This document shows positions 57,521 to 64,000 of a stretch of DNA of 64,000 nt, piece by piece (the first letter of the stretch is position 1; each line of letters starts with the position of its first letter). A program made the translations under genes and the position numbers. Location: positions 429,823,379 through 429,887,378 of the forward strand of contig CM077676.1 in assembly GCA_039707655.1 (NCBI GenBank), written 5' to 3'. The DNA is from Elymus sibiricus (lineage: Eukaryota; Streptophyta; Magnoliopsida; Poales; Poaceae). Below the pieces are notes generated by a model. That model made no database searches. It saw only the letters and a program-made list of their open reading frames with translations, and had not been told where the DNA came from.

Positions 57521-58035
57521 AGGCTCATCTGCACCTGGTCAGAAAAATAATCACAAAAATTTCAAAAAATTCCAATTTTTTTTTGCATGGTAGAAAATTT
57601 GATGCGTGAGGTCCGCTCCAATTTTTAATTCATTTGGACGCAAGCAGAGAGAAGATGGAGGTCACATGAGCACAGGTCACATTGCTGACCGTGTCAAACC
57701 ATGGCAGCACAGCCCCAGTCTCAATGTCTCGACGGAAGATTCCCGGAAGATGCCCGGCCAAAGCAGAACGCTCAGCCTCGAGCTACGCGACGGAGCACAT
57801 GCCTGCCGGCCAAACCGAACTTAATTAATCTTTGGGACTTGCACCTACTACACCCATTTAGTCTTTGTCTCTTACTACCTAATAAAGATAAATCAATTTA
57901 CAGACGTGTTCTTCGCAACCAATCTCCCCTTCTTAACCAATCTTCGACAGATTGGGTATCTGTCCACACAACACACGCGAGAGCGCGCAGCATTAGCGAT
58001 AGTACTGCCTCTGCGTCCACCAAATCCTAGTAGTA
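57521..58035 (+). other. Region upstream of the NLR pseudogene
   Basis: At 57509-57660 a repeat-like block (GCCTAGGCTCATCTGCACCT, then A/T runs, then GATGCGTGAGGTCCGCTCC) looks like a wheat-type MITE, family not assigned. From 57700 the DNA resembles a gene promoter and leader; no single TATA box stands out. The ATG at 58036 has a good plant context (A at -3, G at +4). Confidence 0.35.
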
Positions 58036-59093
58036 ATGGAGGCCACTCTGCTGAGCGTGGGCAAGACCGTGCTCAACGGGGCTCTTGGCTACGCACGGTC
58101 CACCATCACCGAGGAGGTCGCTCTGCAGCTCGGAGTGCGGCGGGATCAGGCCTTCATCACCGACGAGCTGGAGATGATGCAGGGTTTTCTTATGGCCGGG
58201 AACGCCGAGGGACACAACAATGAAGTCGTCACGACCTGGGTCAAGCAAGTCCGCGACGTGTCCTACGAGGTAGAGGACTGCCTCCTGGACTTCGCTGTCC
58301 GCCTGGAGAAGCAATCTTGGTGGCGTATCCCTCGCACTCTGCTAGATCGGCGTCATGTCGCCCAGCGGATGCTGGAGCTCTGGGTGAAGGTTGAAGAAGT
58401 CAACAAGCGAAACTTGCGCTACCACCTCGTCAACGGCGCCTCTGGCTCCAATCCCACCTCCGCTGCCGCTCAGCACCCCAGCAGTGCCAGTATGACGATG
58501 TTTGGGGTTGACGAGGCAAGGCGTGCCGCTATGCTCGACAAGGCAAATGTGAATCTGGTTAAACTCATCAACAAGAAGGACGATGACCTTAGAGTGATCT
58601 CGTTGTGGGGAACCGGCGGTGATATCGGTCTGGCGTCCATCATCAGAGCTTGCTACGAGAATACGGATCTCAAACTGAAGTTCCCATGTCGAGCATGGGT
58701 CAGGGTGCTGCATCCATTCAGTCCAAAGCAATTTGTGCAGACTTTACTGCAGCAGTTTCGCACAGCCTAGGCGTGGATGTCCTGCTGGAGAAGGAGAAGA
58801 CAGAGCAAGATTTGGCGCAGGAGTTCAAAGGATATGTGAATGAAAAGAGTTACCTGATTGTGCTTACTGACTTGTCCACCGTTGAAGAGTGGGACAAAAT
58901 TAAAGCATGCTTCCCGAACAACAAGAAAGGAAGCCGGATCATAGTGTCTACACTACAGGCTGAGGTTGCAAGCTTATGTGTAGGGCAAAAAAGCATAGTA
59001 TCAAAACTCAAACAATTGTCCGCTGATCAGACTATCTATGTTTTCCAGGGTGATAAGGTAACACATTGTCCCTCTAGCAAGGACACTAAATAA
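58036..59093 (+). pseudogene. NLR (CC-NBS disease-resistance type) gene, frameshifted and truncated
   Basis: The N-terminus MEATLLSVGKTVLNGALGYA begins an Rx-type coiled-coil domain with the EDVID-like block VSYEVEDCLLDF (about residues 74-85). The NB-ARC start is at SLWGTGGDIGLASI (about 193-206), where the P-loop Lys is missing. RNBS-A-like FPCRAWVRV follows. A 1-base loss near 58764 creates TAG at 58768; the other frame continues with GVDVLLEKEKTEQD, a kinase-2-like LIVLTDLS and RNBS-B GSRIIVST. After FQGDK a GTAACA donor-like site (59062) precedes unrelated DNA. ARC2 and the leucine-rich repeats are absent in the window. In plants such proteins sense pathogen effectors; this copy cannot give a full product. 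Confidence 0.85.
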
Positions 59094-59313
59094 TTCTTGT
59101 TTTACTTGAGTAGGTAACGGAAATATGTCTGCTTGCCCCTCTAGCATGGACTAGTAAGGTACACGTGCATTGCACGCATGAGATTTGGTAAACTAATTAC
59201 GAATAAATACTACTACATTATAGCATGTAAACACGTAAGTTTGGAGTCATATATGCATTCTCGTAGTACATCACATTCAAAATCAAATTAATGCTACAAA
59301 ATATCCAAGACTA
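59094..59313. other. DNA between NLR remnant and CACTA end
   Basis: AT-rich, possibly intron. It holds a near-palindrome TACACGTGCATTGCACGC at 59160-59177 and the repeated word CCCCTCTAGCA/TCCCTCTAGCA (59070, 59135). No gene seen. Confidence 0.4.
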
Positions 59314-59334
59314 CACAGTAGTAGAAAACAGGGT

Positions 59335-59523
59335 ATTAGTCCCGGTTCGTAAGGGCCTTTAGTCCCGGTTCTGCAACAGAGACTAACGAATCGGGACTAA
59401 AGGCCCTCACTTTTAGTCCCGGTCGTGTTACGAACCGGGACTAAAGGGGCTCCGAGTGGCCGCTGCGCAGCGCTCAGGCAGGAGGACCTTTAGTCCCGGT
59501 TGGTAACACCAACCGGGACTAAA
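59335..59523. repeat. CACTA subterminal repeats
   Basis: Seven copies of a TTTAGTCCCGGTT-type word: forward at 59335, 59358, 59412 and 59489; reverse complement at 59390, 59432 and 59510. Adjacent forward and reverse copies can pair. In En/Spm such repeats bind the transposition protein. Confidence 0.9.
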
Positions 59524-59818
59524 AGGCCGCCACGCGTCAGCCCCTGTCAAGCGCAGTTTTTTTTGTTCTGAAAGGAGGGGTTTAGGGTTTTGGAGGGTTT
59601 AGGGGTTTCATTTTTATTTTATGTTTTCCATTCAACTCGACGCTAGCTACTAATAGCAATGAAGGAACCGTTACACAACATCGTCATGAATATAGAGAAG
59701 TGACCTCTTTCTCCGTGCTTGGTCGAACAACAAGTTTTCGTATATATATTCGACGCTACTACATATAGTACACGCTCATGCATATATACAAAATAACATC
59801 TCTTACGATCCCTAATAT

Positions 59819-62800
59819 CTAATTACCAACATTCACTACCAATTTTCGATGGTATTCTCCGGTTGTAGCTATGACCTCTTCAAGGAAGAATCCCGCCAAT
59901 TCCTCTTGAATTGCCTTTACGCGATCCTTTGGTAGAAGATCGTCCCGCATCCGTTGGATCTAATTTAAAGAAGGGGGTCAATATATATGAATGAAACTCA
60001 ACACAATTGATGGTAATAAAATAAAATTGTGAATATTGTTTACGTACTTCAAGTTGTTGTAAATTTCTGCCAGTCTCACTGGTCGTCATGCGAATGAACT
60101 CGCAAACGTAGTATCCACATAAATTAGTCCCCCTTTCCTGCCTCAAGCACTTTACGAGAGTAGAGTTCAATCAAAATAATAATCAAGCATGATAATGGTA
60201 TTGAAATTAACTAGAATCAAAGAGATGCGCGGACCTAGCTAGTACTACTTACAGTGAGTTGTCGAAATTGCAGCTCCTCTTTCCATTCACCCCTAGCCTT
60301 CTTGGTGAACCGTTTCCAAACCCTGCCCGAAAAAATAAATAAATAAAGGAGTTATTAATTACTTGATATCAGGAAATGAACGAAAGTTGCCGATATAGTG
60401 CGATAATGATTGAAATTACCTCTGGAGCATATCACGCAGGTCCGCCCACATCTTAGGGTCTTTACGTAGCGAGTCAATGACAAGTACGCTTCCTGAGTCA
60501 ACCCGAATGACTAGCAGAATAAAGTGGAACCTGCGCACGCAGTATAACTCTTCAATTACACTTAATATCGAGTAAGCGAAACAGAATGTGTACAAGACAG
60601 TATAACACTCACTTGAAGTTGTAAGGAAATAGTATTTCCCTTTTGTTTTGTTGTTCAATTAACGCCCTTAGCAAGATCTTCTCTGTATCCTTGGCGTTCA
60701 TTTGTACTGTAACTTCATGAATAGTATTTGGGTTAATGAACCCAATGTCATAGATTTGTCCTCTTTTGCATTCGAGGATCTTCATTCTGCATAATATAGT
60801 GAGGATAATTATACATGCAATGAACGAGCTGAGCTAGAGACTTAATTACAGAAATGATACTTACAGACAATAGCAACTGACGATAAATTTGTCGACGGCG
60901 TCTTGATTGTAAAACTAAAATAATTCATCAAATTCAACGTAAATCTCCTCGTCCCCATTGAAGTAATGCTCATCTTTAACTCCCGCAATGATATAGTTGG
61001 TCCCTTCCTTTGAGGCTTCCATGTACCACTCATGCAATTTTCGCATTTGTGTTGGCAGTAGCCGGACCTCCTCAGGTTTGACGAGAGGCTTCCCGTGCTG
61101 GTATCCGTATGCTAACTCAGCCATGGGGAACTCTACCTCCTCGCCTAACAATTGACCAAGAGTGAAACCAACATCATCGGCCGCTACCCCTGGATCATAA
61201 TCGATATCGGTAAACACCTTGAGCGGGGGGCACAATTGGTTTTTTTGTTCGCCGAGCTGGGGAATTGTTTTCCCACTTGCACTACTACTACTTCCCGGCC
61301 GCTTCACATGTTCTCTATATGACTTTACAATAGACCGGTCATAGTCTGATAGCAGCGGAGGCGGTGGTGGTCGCGTAAGGTTTTCTATACAGTGCTCCGC
61401 TATTGCCGGATCTAATTTCTCTTTTGGATCGGGTCGTTTCGGTGCAAGCTGGCGTTTCACATCGGCATGCACGACCTTCTAGGTTTCCTCATCAGTCATA
61501 TCGTATGGTAACTTGGCAGGAGCCTTCTTGACGCTTGTATCTGCTCTGGATTTCTTCGCAGTTGTACTACTAGCCGTCGGAGCGGCGGCTCTCTTCCGCC
61601 GGTGCTGAGGTGGCGGAGGAGGAGGAGTCTGCTGACGTCGAGGCGGAGTCTGCTGAGGGGCCTCCTCCGGCGGAGTATGCTGAGGCGGCGGAGACAGCTG
61701 AGGCGGCGGAGATAGAGCTGGATTGCTACTGTGAGGAGTCTACTGAGGGGCCTCCTCCGGTGGAGTCTGCTAACGCGGCGTCCAATGTGGAAGCACGATG
61801 TGTTCCTTTTTCCATAGAATCGTAGTCCTTATGGCATCTCCCAGTGCAGTCTCCCCTTCACCTGTAGGGAAGTCAAGCTCCAGCTGCTCAAATCCGCTGA
61901 GAACTTCATCCACCCCGACAACAACATAGCCATCTGGAATCGGAGAGCAATGATGAGTTGCATCAGGTCCAGAAGGTAAGGCAAAGCCGATCGCCACCTT
62001 CAAGGATATGTTCATGCATTTCGCATGTAGATCACAATGTTCCCTCTGCGTGATATCATCCACGGGGTAGCGAGGAGCCGTGATATCATCTGTGGGCCGA
62101 ACGAGCTCCGTGGAAGCCACGCTGCTTTTCCTCTTAGATGGTGGGCCGGCAACAGTATCGAATGCAGAATCCTCATGCCGCTGAGATGGGCCGGTAGCTT
62201 GCTGGCTGGTAAGTGCCTCTATTTGCTTCTGCAGCAACGCTACTATTTCTTCTACCTTCTGCAGCCGGTCTGCATCATGTCTCTTCTTTCTCGCTCAGCT
62301 TCTATAGGTGCCAATGCTGTCGGAAAACCCAACCTTCCACAGAACGGAGCCTGATGTGCCTCGTGTTCGTCCAGGGTGTTCAGGATTCCCGAGGGCGCGT
62401 GTCAGCTCGTCCTTCTCTCTGTCGGGATTGAACTTCCCGTCCTGCACGTCCTGCATTGCAGCTCGAAGGGCTTTTGACGGGTGTTGCAAGTTGCTCTTTT
62501 GTATAAATACACTTCCCTGTTTCTGGGTTCAACGTTCCCCCATGCCCATAGAACCAAGTCCTTGTCCGTTCGATCCAATGCAATGGCTCTGGATGGATCC
62601 CTTTAGCAATCAGGTCGTTCTCAAATTTCTCCCACTTAGGCCTGGCAACCTTGTAGCCACCAGACCCCGTAACATGGTGATAATCTTTCTTTGCAGCATT
62701 TATCTTATTTCTTTCTGACCTTCTCTTAGCTTCTTTCGATTTCTTGTACTTCACAAATACGTCCCAGTGATCTTTTAACTTCTCATGTGCTCCGGTGAAT

Positions 62801-63511
62801 GTTGGAGTCTTGTCTTTCTGGACATAGTCTTCGTTCAATCGTTTCTTCCAGTTGCAGAATTGTGCGGCCATCTTCTTAAGAGCCCACGACTTGACTTTTC
62901 GCTCTATAACTGGGTTATTTGGATCCACCTCTGGCGGTAGGATGAAATTTGTCATGAGCGTATTCCAAAGCATTTCTTTGCATCTATCCTCGACATAAGT
63001 AACTCCATCGTCCGCCTTTGGCTTATTCCATTCTTGAATGGAGATCAGGATGCTGTCCCTAACAGTAACTCCGCACTGACTTACAAATGCATCTGCGCTC
63101 CGCTTGGGAGCAATCGGTTTGCCATGTGCATCGACTTCTTCGATCTTGAACCTTTCATTATCGCCCAACCTTTTTTTCGAGCCTCGTTTCTTTATCGAAG
63201 ATTGGCTCGATCCGGAAGGCTAAAAGAAGAAAGAAGCGTTAATATATGTATATACAAATCAATTAATGCATCTAGTCAGCAGAGGCTTAATTAATATACC
63301 TCGCCGGACTTTGTAATAATTAAGGTTCCAACACCGGAGACGTCATCTTCTCGCTCCATTCTCTCACCGGAGCCGTCCATTCCCTCACCGGAGTCGTCCA
63401 GAAATGTGAGGTGATATCATCATCTCCGTCGCGGAATATTTCCTCCAACATGTTTTCTTGTTCTTCGTCTCTGGCGTGTTCCGGATCCATAGTTTCTGCA
63501 ATCACTTGCAA
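59819..63511 (-). pseudogene. CACTA second gene with Ulp1-like cysteine protease domain
   Basis: Minus-strand exons: 63511-63300, 63219-60865, 60786-60613, 60530-60420, 60322-60253, 60149-60048, 59959-59819 (stop TAG). The first half resembles the left CACTA gene (plant transposase family; WALKKMAAQFCNWKKRLNED). A Pro/Gln linker follows, then LPTQMRKLHEWYMEASKEG, then the Ulp1 fold: His in FHFILLVIRV, Asp in VLVIDSL, Gln in LRQERG and Cys in GTNLCGYYVCEFIR. Ulp1 proteases cleave SUMO from proteins; their role in transposons is unknown. Breaks: frameshifts near 63400 and 62469; stops at 62295, 61770, 61740, 61479 and 60915. All catalytic residues survive in order. Confidence 0.82.
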
Positions 63512-64000
63512 GTTATTTCATATGCATTTTATACAGTTTTAGTATTCTGGACAGAACAACAAGTTTATTTATTTTAACATGTATGATGATGGCAAAACAT
63601 AATATACAAGAGAAATCGAAACAAATGCATATAAAGAACGTCTCGATCGGAGTTACGGTTCTACCGGAACGAAACGGTGAGGACTCTTCACCGGCGATCA
63701 TCGGGGACTCCTTCGGCAACCCAAAATATTGGGAAGGAAACGGTGAGGACTCTTCACCGGCGATCGTAACATCTCGAATAATCCAGTTAATGCAATAATA
63801 TTATCATATAATATCACTAATACATCTCGAATAATCCAGTTAATGCAACAATAATATCACATAATATCACTAAACATCTCGCCCAATCAAACTGGACGTC
63901 GACTCCCGGTTCCTGAGCCGTGGGCGGTGAACACCCAAAGAGAAGGAACCATCACAGGATCATAGCTCGGGTGAGATCCCTGAAGAAACTGCCAGGTATT
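63512..64000 (-). other. Upstream region or intron of the CACTA gene, with short duplications
   Basis: Two direct repeats: GAAACGGTGAGGACTCTTCA (63671 and 63737) and ACATCTCGAATAATCCAGTT (63769 and 63822). The last 120 bases, GC-richer (TCCCGGTTCCTGAGCCGTGG), resemble exon or spacer DNA found in related CACTA elements. No frame could be assigned. Confidence 0.45.

Larger units (their letters stand above)
59314..64000 (-). mobile_element. CACTA (En/Spm) transposon, right element, one terminus in window
   Basis: Starts CACAGTAGTAGAAAACAGGG, a variant of the CACTAGTAGAAAA-type terminus, followed by a cluster of TTTAGTCCCGGTT repeats in both orientations. Next comes the 3' end of a multi-exon minus-strand gene with an Ulp1-like domain. 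The other terminus lies beyond 64000. The left flank is CTA, the possible 3-bp target duplication. It inserted just downstream of the NLR remnant, perhaps in its intron. Confidence 0.85.

Noticed and set aside
59130..59180. Helitron 3' end suggested by a hairpin next to CTAG
   Set aside because: The hairpin lies after, not just before, the CTAG, and no TC terminus or helicase sequence is nearby.

Overview
The window is plant nuclear DNA, almost certainly from a Triticeae grass (wheat, Aegilops, barley or rye group). The evidence is the repeat families recognised by sequence: a WIS/BARE/Angela-type Copia LTR, CACTA transposons with TTTAGTCCCGGTT subterminal repeats and Ulp1-like genes, Gypsy elements whose LTRs begin TGATACGTC and use a tRNA-Asp primer site, and a Stowaway MITE. 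No bacterial, organellar or viral genome features, rRNA, tRNA or CRISPR array were seen, and no intact host gene. Family names are from memory; no database was searched.

Layout. 1-10470: interior of a decayed CACTA element on the minus strand (second gene at 1-2474, TNP2 C-terminus at 10129-10470) holding a complete hAT-like element (3327-4721, 8-bp target duplication) and several hairpin or tandem-repeat patches. 10471-22932: nested Gypsy remnants: a broken G1 LTR, a G2 element (LTR, broken gag and protease), and a non-autonomous minus-strand element G5 with a very long LTR cut into the G2 protease. 22933-26589: a minus-strand G3 element (5' LTR, gag, protease). 26590-37797: a Copia-type LTR (C1) split by a complete non-autonomous Gypsy-like element G4 (26933-34394, duplication GTTCA) and by a WIS-type solo LTR (35061-36828, duplication AAATG). 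37798-38197: exons of another CACTA gene. 38896-40283: an LTR with short palindromic repeats. 40284-54825: a G3 array in which one LTR has internal sequence on both sides; gag-pol is nearly complete but carries one stop and one frameshift, and it is fused to a truncated minus-strand Gypsy element G6 (47776-53892) that sits in the next G3 LTR. 54834-59093: a short G2 LTR end, a broken grass ORF, a Stowaway MITE, two LINE fragments and an NLR (disease-resistance type) pseudogene. 59314-64000: terminus, Ulp1-type gene and upstream region of a CACTA element on the minus strand.

How the parts relate. Elements that encode enzymes (G3, G6, CACTA) are all disabled here by stops, frameshifts or truncation. 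G4 and G5 encode none and, if they ever moved, must have used proteins supplied in trans. Many of the nonsense changes are C-to-T type at CAG or CGA, as expected of methylated, silenced repeats.

The most unusual signals are: a promoter-like cassette (GC-rich inverted repeat plus TATA) inside G3, copying the layout of the LTR promoters and placed before a small extra ORF; the G3 array with shared LTRs; and paired hairpins built around copies of the polypurine-tract motif inside G4.
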